Shown here piece by piece: positions 10,032 through 20,591 of a DNA stretch of 64,000 bases. The notes beneath the pieces were generated by a model. That model was not told the origin of the DNA. It saw only the letters and a program-made list of their open reading frames with translations, and did no database searches. The first letter of the stretch is position 1, and each line of letters begins with the position of its first letter. This stretch comes from Clavaria fumosa (Eukaryota; Basidiomycota; Agaricomycetes; Agaricales; Clavariaceae), in NCBI GenBank assembly GCA_951802425.1, contig OX637803.1, forward strand, positions 62,001-126,000. Reading direction: 5' to 3'. The position numbers and the translations under genes were made by a program.

Positions 10032-11493
10032 GTGGGCCAGCAGCATCCTTTCAAATAATCTCAAGTGTCAAATCATCCTATGTTCTGCTGTCCATGTGCA
10101 ATAAGTCATAAAGTGATCCCTGGCTCATGCTCAAGAGCCCCAGGGTGTATATGATGTAGAAACTGGTAGGTAAATACAAGGAGAGGAGGGCAGGTAAACA
10201 CAAAGAGACTACTATAGACACAAGTAAATGAAAGAATGTTTGAGTGTGATGGCTCTGTCAGTGCTGACACCACCCCTTCTCAACACTCATCACCCTCTCT
10301 GAGATGCCTTCCCCAGCCTTGGATATGTTCTTGTTGTGCCCTTGTAGTTACAGATACAGTAGTCCTTCCTTCTCTGAACATGTCTTCACACCTTGTTCCC
10401 CTCTGTCCAATCATTGTACTTGCCCTGCCCTGGTAGTTATGGATATGAGTTGCAGATCCAGAGTTGTGGTCACAGTGTGACTGTCACACCCGGGATCCCA
10501 GGCACAGCCACAAAATGATATAATCCCAAGGTGAGATGACAGACTCACATGCACAACTTCTACAATGCAAGAATATCTGAGCAATACTAATATGCAGAGT
10601 TGGTCACAGTGTGACTGTCACACCCGGGATTCCGGGCACAGCCACAAAATGATATAATCCCAAGGTGAGATAACAGACTCACATGCACAACTTCTACAAT
10701 GCAAGGATATCTGAACAATACTAATATGCAGAGTTGGTCACAGTGTGACTGTCATACCCGGGATCCCGGGCACAGCCACAGAATGATATAATCACAAGGT
10801 GTGATAACAGACTCACATGCACAACTTCTACATTGCAAGAATATTTGAACAATAACAATACATTCTCCTTTAGAACACATATTCAAAGTGGATTTGAATA
10901 CTCTTCAGAAAGGATATTAAGGCCCATCCTTTTCCAAAGAATATCCTGACTCAGTTGACAACCACATTTCACTCTAGTTTATAATGGCTCCATTGCATAT
11001 TTGATTGGTACATTTGCTTCTACCCTTTGAAGACCTATTGGAAGGCATATTGGTTTTCATCTCACCCAACTATGTTAAGTTGTCATGGAGGAGTCTCAGA
11101 TGATAAGGAGTCTCAAATGATGCAGATGACCTTGTAATTTACATGTCTATCAAATAGCACATCTGATCTTTGCTTCCTAATCTTGTGCATATGCTTTATC
11201 CCCAGCTTTTTTGATCTAATTTGTCATGTAAGTGAGAGAAATGTTTGAATAGGGTGCTTCAGACCCTCTACACTGGTTCCTAAAATGGGTGTCAGCCAGC
11301 CCTTTTGAAAGGGTATCATCATTACCATGGGATCCCTGTATGCCTGGCAGGATTTTGGTATATCAAGTTGATCGGCCAAGCCTATAAAGCTATATCTCGG
11401 CCGACGATCGGCTGGGCCCATAAAAAGGGCATCAGTCAAAATCGGCTGGGCCTTTTGGATAGGGGGTGGGTGTGCTGAAGGGGGTGCCTCCCA

Positions 11494-12062
11494 CTCTGTC
11501 ATACCATCCTCTCCCGACTTGCCGTAGGCACAAATTATATCGCAAGGTATGTACCGCCGCCCTTGTTAACATACACGAGCTAATTGTGATTTACTGAGAG
11601 ACGCGTAGGAACCAGGAAATCAATTTAGATAGTTAAAAACGTTGTATTTCTAGCAGTGCAAAAAGAAAACTATTTCGCTCTATTTTGCTATTCCTTCACG
11701 TTGCTGTCGCTATCGCTATTTCTACGGCATAGGTATCGCTATTATGTCTAGAATCGCTACATCGTGGCCAAGATCATCTTTTTGTTCACAGTTAATATTT
11801 CTATTCTTCGTCGCTACTGACATTTATTGACCAAGGAAGGGGTAATAGCTGTATATATGGTCCAAAGCACGAGAGAGGGTTGTTTAGTGGTTAGGGCATG
11901 GTACCGAGTTCAGGAGCAAGTCTCTGGCTCGCGAGCGTCACAAGCGTCACAAGCGTCACCAGCATAAACCTTGCTCCTGCAAGGTCTATGTTACTTAAGA
12001 CTTCACAAGTCACTGTGTATTACTGTCTACCACTGATGATGCTTGTTGAAATGAGCAGAGGA
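11494..12062. other. No gene recognised
   Basis: Mixed-composition DNA following the palindrome. It holds repeated TCGCTAT-like words at 11.70-11.78 kb and an AGCGTCACA repeat at 11.93-11.96 kb. The stretch at 11876-11900 (TTTAGTGGTTAGGGC) resembles a tRNA A box, but there is no matching B box or cloverleaf. Confidence 0.5.
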
Positions 12063-12399
12063 CGATTGTAGTTGCCAGGCAAAGTTTTGTGAACCATCTG
12101 ATGTTTGTAACTTCAATCTTGGCTGTCGTGTGTTTGGTTGTCCTCTGTACTGTCTGCAAGTGGTGTACTGTATCATGTCTGTGGGTTCCTTTCATTCCTT
12201 TTCTGGTTCATAAGAATTTGCGCAACAGCCCATTCATGCCAAAGCCTGTTCCTTCTCACTCCACAAGTCAAGAAACTGTCAATGGGAATGCACGGGCTTC
12301 AAGTTCTAGACTGAAAGATAAAAGGGCAGCAAAAGGAACTATCTATGGAGGTAAGAAGAGAACGAAGGGGACAAGAATGGCATCTGAGTATTGCCTGTT
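12063..12399 (+). repeat. Dispersed repeat, copy 1 (with 60195-60532)
   Basis: This segment of about 340 bp recurs inverted at 60195-60532 with high identity. Both copies contain one open frame (12089 onward; about 100 shared residues) with a hydrophobic, Cys-rich start (VTSILAVVCLVVLCTVCKWC) and a Lys/Arg-rich tail. Conservation of the frame is expected from DNA identity alone, so I do not call it a gene. It runs straight into the arm-like sequence at 12400. Confidence 0.75.
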
Positions 12400-13030
12400 C
12401 ACTTTAGACTGTCCTCCAAAACACACATTCTGAGCTATCTTCCTGAGAACTTGGCCTAACTTCACCAAACTTTGAAGATGTATTCATGCATACCTTGTCA
12501 GCTATCAGACCACAGGAATATGTGATTTGACAAAGGGGACTGTCTGGGGAGAGATTTTGAAAAATTTGGGAAAATAGACATGGGGAATCTGTAGTTCTGC
12601 ACCAAATATTATGGGCTTTTGTATGATTGTATTAGATGTCATAAGGTGTAGTCTGATGGCTGGAATTTGCAATATAACAAATAGCCATGCTCCCAGGCCA
12701 ATAACACCCTAATTCCTAGTAACAGATTCCAGGGAGGTGACAGAGATGGTGGGTGGGTTGTTAAACTAATCCACACCCTCCCCATATGTCCACAGGTAGT
12801 GTGTGTATCTTCTAGCTATCAATTTTCAAGCTAGGGTACTGCAGAATTGTGGGAAAATGATTATTTTCTGTGTATTTTGCAAATTGACACTGAACCAAGG
12901 CAGATACAAATGTGGGGTGTCCAGATTTGGAATCCCCTGATTTTTGCTGATTTCTTGGCGTATAAAAAGTCATATTTTGCAAGCTGTGCAAAAATTTTCC
13001 CATGGTCATAGCAGCTTACCAAAAGCAGCT
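12400..13030 (+). repeat. Diverged copy of the palindrome's inner arm end
   Basis: Aligns with 7051-7683: both have ATTCTGAGCTATCTTCCTGA, later TTATGGGCTTTTGTATGATT, and end near CATAGCAGCTTACC. Differences are frequent (about one in ten to fifteen bases), so this copy is older than the duplication that made the palindrome arms. Confidence 0.85.
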
Positions 13031-13089
13031 ATGCCTGATTGGTAACCTGTGCCTGAGGGACCAGGCACAGGGCTGCTCAATTTCAAGTT

Positions 13090-14340
13090 GTGGTCTTTGT
13101 TTTTAGCATATTTTGTTTGCCAATGTTTGACTGGCATTCCTATTCTGGCTGACTGGCTGAATGTGCCAATGTATGGAACAATTCAAGCAGTCAATGTATC
13201 ATGCAATCAGCCAGTGAATCAGAGGTGTTCATGTATGGGACAATCAGAGCAGTCAATATATTGGCTATTTGTCAAATACTAGAGTGGTCAATATATCATA
13301 CAACTAGAGGTGGCCATCTATTAGCCATTGAATCAGAAGAGTCAATGCATGGTATGATTAGAAGACTTACTGTCGTTTTCACGAAAGCTTATAAATCATA
13401 AAACACGTGACTTTCTGCGCTCTGATATCGGCTTCGCAATATCTTGACAACGACTGAAGCAATTTGTATAAAAATTAGTGCAGAATCATCGCACAGATTA
13501 GCGCTACCCAGTAAAATTAGAGCGACATAGAAATTTGATCGTTTTTTACTGTCTTTTTCAAGAAACCTTATAAACCATAAAACACGTGACTATTCTGGGG
13601 TCAGATGTCGGCACTGCGATATCTCGACAACAACAATGAAATTTCTATGTCGCTCTAATTTTACTGGGTAGCGCTAATCTGTGCGATGATTCTGCACTAA
13701 TTTTTATACAAATTGCTTCAGTCGTTGTCAAGATATTGCGAAGCCGATATCAGAGCGCAGAAAGTCACGTGTTTTATGATTTATAAGCTTTCGTGAAAAC
13801 AACAGTAATGTGTCATACAATGAGTCAGTCAACCAGAGATGCCAATGTATGGGACAATTAGAGCAGTCAATGTATCATGCAATCAGCCAGTGAATCAGAG
13901 GTGTTCATGTATGGGACAATTAGAGCAGTTAATATATTGGCTGTTTGACTAGAGTGGTCAATATATCATACAACTAGAGGTGGCCATGTATTAGCCATTG
14001 AATCAGAGGAGTCAATGCATGGTATGATTTGAAGACTTAATGTATCATACAATGAGTCAGTCAACCAGAGATGCCAATGTATGGGACAATTAGAGCAGTC
14101 AATATATTGGCTATTTGACCAGAGCAGTCAATGTATCATACAACTAGAGATGGCCATGTATTAGCCATTGAATCAGAGGGGTCAATGCATGGCATAATTA
14201 GAAGACTTAATGTATCATGCAGCCAGCCAGTCATCAGAGATGCCAATGTATGGGACAATTAGAGCAGTCAATGTACCATGCAATCAGCCAGTGAACAGAG
14301 GTGCTAATGTATGGGACAAGTAGAGTGGCTACCTTGTGAT
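13090..14340. repeat. Higher-order minisatellite, AT-rich
   Basis: Imperfect units built from phrases such as GCCAATGTATGGGACAATTA, GAGCAGTCAATGTATCATGC and GTATTAGCCATTGAATCAGA. A larger period of about 232 bp separates equivalent points at 13841 and 14073. The array is split by the MITE at 13370-13805. No gene. Confidence 0.8.
13370..13805. mobile_element. TA-flanked MITE, copy 1 (Tc1/mariner-type by its target site)
   Basis: 436 bp with terminal inverted repeats of about 160 bp starting CTGTYGTTTTCACGAAAGC, around a unique centre. TA dinucleotides flank both ends (13368-13369, 13806-13807). The neighbouring repeat unit at about 14030 has the uninterrupted site GAAGACTTAATGTATCAT, showing that insertion occurred at TA and duplicated it. 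No coding capacity. A second copy lies at 19704-20142 in the opposite orientation. Confidence 0.85.
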
Positions 14341-14465
14341 TACAATTGGCCATATATCATTCTAGGTGTTCTAAATCAGAGGAATACATACGACACTGGA
14401 AAATGGTAATGAGAACCAATTCATACATGCTGCTACCAGGGTCTGGTGGAAGCAGCCTCCGCGGC

Positions 14466-14520
14466 GTGCGTCCGAAGACGCCCGGGGGGCTCAAATCGCC
14501 AGGTCGTGTAAAGCAAACGG
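14466..14520 (-). repeat. Ngaro B repeat of the truncated copy, with UUCG hairpin
   Basis: Read on the minus strand it matches B1/B2 of the full element (CGTTTGCTTTACACGACC... then GCGATTTGAGCCCCCCGGG). It contains GCGTC-TTCG-GACGC, a perfect five-pair stem closed by a UUCG tetraloop. Confidence 0.8.
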
Positions 14521-14812
14521 TACAAGGTTACAAGAGATGGAAGTATCCATGGCACAAGGAAGCGAATCAGTCATACAGAGGTGTGTCCGGGTACGGTTGG
14601 GGAAAGTGTCTGCTGACTGTCAGTCAACTGCTAGGGAACATAGGGAGTGAGGGACGAGCGTCTGATGAGCGTCTATGGAGTGGAGAGTGTCTATGGGGAG
14701 TGGGGGGAAACTAGAAGCGAATTAAGCGTCCGTAGAGCGTCTATCAAGAGTGGGGGGACTAGAGATGAAGGAAAAATACACAGAGACAAATGGGGACAAA
14801 GAGATATGTTTG

Positions 14813-15853
14813 TTATTTTATTTTATTTAAGTCTGGACAGTCTGAGTCGTAGGCGATCTGGCTGGCGCGACCTGCTCTGTTCGCCAGAATCAGCATGTGC
14901 AGGAGGAACGGGTTCTTGCGTATGTAGCGCTCGAAAGCATCCGAAGACCATCGTCCTGCAGCGCGGATGAGGTCGGGGGCTACACCATCCTCCGCTAGTG
15001 CGGTCGCACCCCCCGCCCGTAGGGAGTGGCCAGCGATGGACAATGGGAAGAGTAGGCGCAGTCTTTTCATGAACCACTGGCGAGTAGGAACCGTCCCCGA
15101 CTGCCGCAACCAGAGCCACGGGTGTAGCGGAAAGCGGGTGTCGTGGGAGGCCAGGTATTGCGTCATGGGTAGCAGGGGGTCTGGTCGGCCTTCGCGTCGT
15201 AGAATTACCACCCGGTTCCCTTCGAACAAACTGTCCCATTTGAACCTGGGCAGCCACAGGCTGTAGCCAGTAGCCAGAAGGCTCAGTGATGACCGTAGTG
15301 TGAACTTCGAGGGGTCTCGCAGCTGCGGATTATCAGGCATGGTGGCTTCTCCTAATCGAAGGAGTCCGAAGAAGGCTGTGTAGAAGACAGCGACGAATAG
15401 GCGGTCGTCATGGTCTGTCGAGGCTGCGTAGGTTGAAGAAACTAGGGACACGTCGTCCCAAGACAGTGCGCTCTTTCGCGTGGTCAGGCGGGCGTGACGG
15501 CGCCGTGCCCCCTCGAGTGTCCTAACGACGAGTTGGGATGCGCGGTTTACACGGACGTCCGAGTAGTAGGGTTCTAGCTGGCTGCAAATGCCGGACAAGT
15601 AGGAATCGACAGATGCGGGGGCAATGAAGGAAGATTGGTAGGCAATGTATAGGCTTAGGGTGTTGGCAGTGGGATCGCAGGACAGGGAGTGCATTCTGCA
15701 AAAGGTGAGGTAGGAGTTGACGGCGCTCGTGTAGCAGAGGGTGGCGGAGGGGTCAAGCACAAACCCCATAAGTGTTGCGCGCTCGTGTTGCAAGTGCTCA
15801 GGACTCCACAGCGGCTGGGGCGGCTGCCGGGAGTTTGCCAAGATGGTGATCAT
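14813..15853 (-). CDS. Tyrosine recombinase of a Ngaro/DIRS-type retroelement
   Basis: 346 aa, uninterrupted. Tyrosine recombinases of DIRS/Ngaro elements insert the cDNA circle into the genome in place of an integrase. The C-terminal half shows the catalytic set: box I Arg in GLLRLGEATM, the H-x-x-R of GHSLRAGGA and the nucleophile Tyr in AFERYIRKN. The N-terminal half (SYLTFCRMHSL..., SYLSGICSQLEPYY) is the usual helical core-binding region. The start overlaps the stop of the upstream RNase H frame as ATGA (15850-15853), suggesting coupled re-initiation. The copy at 46689-47717 is about 80-85 percent identical by eye but has lost both the box I Arg and continuity, so this truncated element carries the better enzyme. 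Confidence 0.88.
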   Translation of the reverse strand: MITILANSRQPPQPLWSPEHLQHERATLMGFVLDPSATLCYTSAVNSYLTFCRMHSLSCDPTANTLSLYIAYQSSFIAPASVDSYLSGICSQLEPYYSDVRVNRASQLVVRTLEGARRRHARLTTRKSALSWDDVSLVSSTYAASTDHDDRLFVAVFYTAFFGLLRLGEATMPDNPQLRDPSKFTLRSSLSLLATGYSLWLPRFKWDSLFEGNRVVILRREGRPDPLLPMTQYLASHDTRFPLHPWLWLRQSGTVPTRQWFMKRLRLLFPLSIAGHSLRAGGATALAEDGVAPDLIRAAGRWSSDAFERYIRKNPFLLHMLILANRAGRASQIAYDSDCPDLNKIK

Positions 15854-16517
15854 TTTTTGGCTGCCCCCAGCGCGTCTCGAGGGGGTTGAAACTTAACAAT
15901 GGACAACTTTGGCACCAGCGAGAGCGCTCTCGCGTCGCCCAGGCAGGAGAGTGCGTCTGCCACCATATTCTCACTCCCAGGAATCCACAGCACCCTCATG
16001 TCGAGGGCGTCGGCGAGCCGCACATCAATGGTGGAGAGGAGGAGCCGGTTGTGGGCAGGGCCAGCGCGCAGTGAGTGAAATATGTCCAAAGAATTCGAGT
16101 TGTCTGTGTGGCATAGGAGTCGGCGGGGGTGGCCATGATTCCGAGATAGGTGGGCTGCGCAGCAGACAGCCAGCGCCTCGAAGAAAAAGATGCCACTCAG
16201 CGTGATGTCCGGCGGGATGGCCCACTGGTAGCCAACGTGCTCACCAGGGAACCAGATGCCTATCCCGACAGCGGAGGCATCTGAGTATGCCTCCAGGGTG
16301 TCCAATCCATCGTGGACGGTCCACTCGGATGCCTCGATGAGGTGGACGCCCGTCGATCGCTCAACGTGGTGAACAAGCCACATCACCTGTCGCATGATAT
16401 CAGTGTTCACCCGGAGGAGTGCACGCGCTTTGCTCTTGCCAGCAGTCTTGGCATACAGGGCAGACAGGGATGGATGCAGTGATGGGTAGACATCGAGGGC
16501 CCAATTGACATGGCCTT
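15850..16517 (-). pseudogene. Reverse transcriptase/RNase H, C-terminal fragment
   Basis: The last 220 or so residues of the Ngaro RT/RNase H protein. Visible are the RNase H-type motifs LEAYSDASAVGIGIWFPG, LCHTDNSNSLDIF and VLWIPGSENMVADALSC, whose acidic residues form the catalytic site. The reading frame extends upstream to 16536, but the residues before QGHVNWALDVYP do not match the full copy, so the in-frame ATG at 16536 is fortuitous. RT palm and fingers are missing. It overlaps the recombinase start by ATGA. Confidence 0.8.
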
Positions 16518-16559
16518 GATCAGCAGGGGTATGCACAAAATTAATAATCTACTTCCTGC

Positions 16560-17335
16560 GATCCTGTCTGGATTTACGGCTGTGCTGTCTGTCCTACCTT
16601 CCTATTTGGGAACTCTGTCTGTCCTACCTTCCTAATTGGGTGGGGGGCCTGTCCTACCTTCCTAATATGGAAATCTTGTCTGTCCTACCTTCCTTATTAG
16701 GAAGCCACCTTGTCCTACCTTCCTTTTTCGGGTGTCCTACCTTCCTTATAAGGAAATCTGGTCTGTCCTACCTTCCTTATAAGGAAATCTGGTCTGTCCT
16801 ACCTTCCTTTTATGGAACTGTCTCTGTCCTATCTTGCTTATGTCATGTCCTACCTTCCTTGTCTGCTGTCCTACCTTGCTTATGTCATGTCCTACCTTCC
16901 TTTCCTGGTGTCCTACCTTCCTTTCCTGGTGTCCTACCTTCCTTTTCTGGTGTCCTACCTTCCTTTTCTGGTGTCCTACCTTCCTTTTCTGGTGTCCTAC
17001 CTTCCTTTTCTGGTGTCCTACCTTGCTTATGTCATGTCCTACCTTCCTTTTCTGCTGTCCTACCTTGCTTATGTCATGTTCTACCTTCCTTTTCTGCTGT
17101 CCTACCTTGCCTATGTCATGTCCTACCTTCCTTTCTTGGTGTCCTACCTTGCTTATGTCATGTCCTAACTTCCTTTTCTGCTGTCCTACCTTCCTTTCTT
17201 CATGTCCTACCTTCCTTTTCTGCTGTCCTCCCTCCTTTTTCTGCTGTCCTACCTTGCTTATGTCATGTCCTACCTTCCTTTCCTCATGTCCTACCTTCCT
17301 TTTCTGCTTTCCTCCCTTCCTTTGTGTTAATTAGG
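16560..17335 (+). repeat. 21-bp minisatellite (TGTCCTACCTTCCTTTTCTGG)
   Basis: More than 30 copies of a pyrimidine-rich unit of 19-23 bp; between 16900 and 17020 the 21-bp unit is regular. Because 21 is a multiple of three, three long repeated frames appear (for example a VLPSFSG heptapeptide); these look like by-products of the repeat. Confidence 0.9.
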
Positions 17336-17527
17336 TTAGACTGGTTAGACTTGTCCTACCCCTCCCTCCCTTCCTATCCTTTGATGTTAGTCTAATCTTC
17401 ATTTTCTCATGTCTTACCCTGCCACCCACACCAGCTTGCACCCCACCCCACCATCTGGCATCCCCTGCATGCTAACCATGCTGCCTGGCACCACCTGCTT
17501 GCTGCCAATGCCACCTCATCACAGGCG

Positions 17528-18580
17528 ATCCTGTAGTTTTGATGTATCATATGCACCAAATTGATGCATTTGCGTGATGAACAATTAGCATCAATTGGTG
17601 CATGCACCTGATGTATCACTTTGGAGCATCTGATGCATTACCTCATTGAGTGTGGATGGGTACATCTGATATATCATGATGCATCTGCCATAGCCATAGA
17701 CAGTGAATGTATCATGCACACATAATGTTGATGTATCAGCATGTCAGCATCTGATGTATTGTTGAAGCTGTTCTGGAAATTTGGCACTTCTGATATAACA
17801 TGGACATCCAATACATCACTGCCAATGCTTATCCAAAAATGAATAAAAAAGCGAATTTATTATCATCAAACTTAAACTTATTACTGTATTACAGTAATGA
17901 CTAATATTAGGTCTATTTCTATTTAAATTCTATTTATTCACACTCTATCTCAAGTCCCAAAGTTGGGAGAAAGTGGGGGGGGAAGCAGGGCAAGTTGCTG
18001 TACTTATATGCCGCACTTTGTGGCTGTGCAAACGCGTGACATGGTAACGTTGATTAGGTGTTACCATGTCACGCGTTTGCACAGCCACAAAGTGCGGCAT
18101 ATAAGTACAGCAACTTGCCCTGCTTCCCCCCCCACTTTCTCCCAACTTTGGGACTTGAGATAGAGTGTGAATAAATAGAATTTAAATAGAAATAGACCTA
18201 ATATTAGTCATTACTGTAATACAGTAATAAGTTTAAGTTTGATGATAATAAATTCGCTTTTTTATTCATTTTTGGATAAGCATTGGCAGTGATGTATTGG
18301 ATGTCCATGTTATATCAGAAGTGCCAAATTTCCAGAACAGCTTCAACAATACATCAGATGCTGACATGCTGATACATCAACATTATGTGTGCATGATACA
18401 TTCACTGTCTATGGCTATGGCAGATGCATCATGATATATCAGATGTACCCATCCACACTCAATGAGGTAATGCATCAGATGCTCCAAAGTGATACATCAG
18501 GTGCATGCACCAATTGATGCTAATTGTTCATCACGCAAATGCATCAATTTGGTGCATATGATATATCAAAACTACAGGAT
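17528..18580. repeat. 1.05-kb palindrome with 521-bp arms
   Basis: Arms 17528-18048 and 18060-18580 pair with a constant coordinate sum of 36108 from centre to both ends, so there are no indels; the loop is 11 bp. A few substitutions were seen (18052-18058 lies in the loop). The outer sequence starts ATCCTGTAGTTTTGATG. The arms contain many GATGTATCA/TGATGCAT words. No flanking duplication is clear. It could be a foldback MITE or a palindromic duplication. Confidence 0.9.
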
Positions 18581-19703
18581 GTGGTGCTCATCAGTACTTG
18601 TACAAGTGTCTTGTGGATTGACTTGTTGAGGACTTGTTGCCTTGTTGAGAATTTTTATGCTACTTTTGGTGGTCCCATCACCTTGATTACCTTGTACAAG
18701 AAATGGGACCTACTTGTTCAAGGCAGACAAGTCATTAAAAAGGTTGAAAAAGTCATGAAAAAGGTTAAAAAGGCAACAAGACATCTGTAAAAGTGCTGAT
18801 GCTGGCACTGCTGGCACCCTGCTCACTGTTAACACTGCCTGGATCCCCCCCTGGTTACTGCCCACACCACTTTGCACTCTGCCACACCACCTGGCACTTC
18901 CCTACACAGCCTGGTACAACACTATGCTACCTGTGCCACCTGTGTGAGGAAGGAGGAAAGGTCTCCACACAAGGAGGGGTATTTGGCCATGCATGTTTTT
19001 GAGATGTTTATCTTGGGAAAGGAAAGGAGGAACCTCTTGATATGCACAGGTGAGTCCTCAAGAAACTGTGGTGAGCTAGAGTACAGAGAGGGTGGCCAAG
19101 GCAATGGCATGTGATGATGGATGAGCATTGGTGCAAGGTGGATGTCAGGTTCAGGGTGTAAAGGTTGACAGCCACAATGCTGTCTTCTGTGTGGGCAACA
19201 ATGGCAGCAGTGCACTGCATGCCTGGCCACTGATGCCTGCCAATTGCCAGTGCCATCTCCAACAGTGTGGACAACCCTAATGAGAAGAGGCAGGAGTGCC
19301 AGCAATGCTGACAAAACTGACAATGTACACATGTGGCTGAGGGTGCTGCATGGCCTCCAGGTGCTGCATGGACATCCTTGACATGGTGTCCATGGCAGCC
19401 TCCACAGTCATGCCACATGAGGCAGAGATGCAGCTCATCAAGCAGCTGTTTGACCTCATCCCTCTATTTCTTCCCAACACATGCCCCAGGCCCACCACCA
19501 AATTTGTCTGGCATCAGATCCAAATGGTGAAGCAACTCACTTAACCCTCCACTGCAAAGCATGAATAGTAGTGCAATAAGTGATTGACAGTCTGCCATAA
19601 TGTATCACAAATATGTTGATTTCCTACACTTGGATGAATCATCCATGCCTAACACATTGGAAAGTTCACCAATGAGTCCCATCCTCTCTGTCATCCATGA
19701 TTA
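18581..19703. other. No gene recognised
   Basis: Moderately repetitive DNA with CTGGCACCACC-like words around 18.80-18.93 kb. Short overlapping frames on both strands at 18.9-19.5 kb have no recognisable content. Confidence 0.5.
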
Positions 19704-20142
19704 TTGTCCTTTTCAGGAAAGCTTATAAATCAAAAAACACATGACTTTCTGTGCTCTGACATCGGCTTCGCAATATCTTGACAACGACTGAAGCTATTTG
19801 CATAAAAAATAGTGCAAAATAATCGCACAGATCAGCACTACCCTGTAAAATTAAAGCGACATAAAAATTTGGTTGTTGTTGTTGTCGAGATATCGCAGTG
19901 CCGACATCTGACCACAGAATAGTCACGTGTTTTATGGTATATAAGGTTTCCTGAAAAAGACAGTAAAAAACAGTCAAATTTCTATGTCGCTCTAATTTTA
20001 CGGGGTAGCGCTGATCTGTGCGATGATTTTGCACTATTTTTTATGCAAATTGCTTCAGTCATTGTCAAGATATTGCGAAGCTGATATCAGAGTGCAGAAA
20101 GTCACGTGTTTTGTGATTTATAAGCTTTCGTGAAAATGACAA
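19704..20142. mobile_element. TA-flanked MITE, copy 2
   Basis: 439 bp, same family as 13370-13805, with ends TTGTCNTTTTCANGAAAGC and TA at 19702-19703 and 20143-20144. Its unique centre is inverted relative to copy 1, as expected for insertion in the opposite orientation. It is more diverged than copy 1 at several arm positions. Confidence 0.85.
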
Positions 20143-20224
20143 TAAACCTACTCTAATTTTTCTGCGATTTTACAGATTTTATTTGAGATCGGTTTGAGAT
20201 CGGTTAACTGAAATTAACCGAACC

Positions 20225-20584
20225 GTGGCAACACTACGCCCGCGGATGACCTTCCTCCTTGAGAAGGCGAAGCTGGCGATGGGGATTCTGCCTGTCTCCT
20301 CCGCTCCTTGTAACGGTGTCTACGCATCAGCAGAAGGAGGAGGAGAAACGGCGCTATCGCTCGCTGCCTCTGCTTCGGTGGACAAGAAACTGGATTCCCG
20401 CATAACCACGCGAGCGTTTAAGATGGGCGAGTCGTACGCCGTGACGCCATCGCTGCTGCAGTACTTCTACACGATGTCGCTGCTAACGAACCTGCTCCCA
20501 TCGCCGCCTAGCGGCAGCGGCGACCACACGGATCCGTACCCGCTATCGTCCTCGTCCTCGCCCCCCGGGAGGGACAAGGCGTAA
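20225..20584 (+). pseudogene. Gene fragment, unrecognised (shares 52 bp with 58.0 kb)
   Basis: A 119-codon open frame without a recognised domain, beginning at a GTG-type codon rather than a good ATG. Composition (GC-rich third positions, no repeats) is that of real coding DNA and differs from the AT-rich surroundings. The part encoding PSPPSGSGDHTDPYPL (about 20508-20560) is identical over roughly 52 bp to the minus strand at about 58.02-58.07 kb, where it is again in a coding-like frame. I interpret it as a fragment of a cellular gene copied to two places. Confidence 0.4.
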
Positions 20585-20591
20585 TCGGGGG

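Larger units (their letters stand above)
2666..11486. mobile_element. Giant palindromic (foldback-like) element, 8.8 kb
   Basis: The sequence from 2666 to 6995 returns as its reverse complement from 7078 to 11486, around an 82-bp unpaired centre (6996-7077). Outer positions pair with a coordinate sum of 14152 and inner ones with 14073, so the only length difference is 79 bp, inside the GC-rich minisatellite. Outside that tract I found only isolated mismatches (for example 3741 G/A and 6747 A/G). Termini are CACCCCCTTCAG / CTGAAGGGGGTG, flanked by CCTCCCA on both sides. No transposase or other credible protein is encoded; the long frames are minisatellite artefacts. A segmental inverted duplication or an assembly foldback is the main alternative. 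The flanking duplication and the mismatches between arms argue against a simple artefact. Confidence 0.7.
7078..11486 (-). repeat. Right arm of the 8.8-kb palindrome
   Basis: 4409 bp, the mirror of the left arm. It carries the AT-rich inner end (7078-7880), GC minisatellite (7930-9285), three CCCTAA units (10014-10031) and the mirrored 134-bp array (about 10465-10855). The adjoining spacer bases 7051-7077 resemble 12400-12426, so this arm is continuous with the related copy's sequence and the left arm looks like the secondary inverted copy. Confidence 0.9.
14466..16517 (-). mobile_element. Ngaro/DIRS-type retroelement, 5'-truncated copy
   Basis: Minus-strand copy of the same family as 43311-48586. 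It keeps the 3' half of the reverse transcriptase/RNase H gene, the whole recombinase gene, the 3' untranslated part and one B repeat (14466-14520). Homology to the full copy stops near 16517, within the codons before QGHVNWAL, where a 21-bp minisatellite begins soon after. Gag, the RT domain and the A repeats are absent. Confidence 0.85.

Noticed and set aside
11870..11940. Possible tRNA or tRNA-derived SINE (TTTAGTGGTTAGGGC)
   Set aside because: A weak A-box resemblance only; no B box at the right distance and no cloverleaf could be drawn.
12089..12433. 114-residue frame conserved with 60203-60508
   Set aside because: The conservation is at DNA level over a dispersed repeat that extends outside the frame; no start context, splice sites or domain support a gene.
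13090..14340. CRISPR-like or phage attachment interpretation of the regularly repeated units
   Set aside because: Repeats are long, imperfect and contiguous without unique spacers, and all gene evidence points to a eukaryote.
16640..17395. 251-residue frame with a VLPSFSG heptapeptide repeat
   Set aside because: A direct consequence of a 21-bp minisatellite; comparable frames are open in other phases, and there is no unique sequence.
17945..18163. Two identical 66-residue frames facing each other
   Set aside because: They are the same sequence read from the two arms of the 1.05-kb palindrome.
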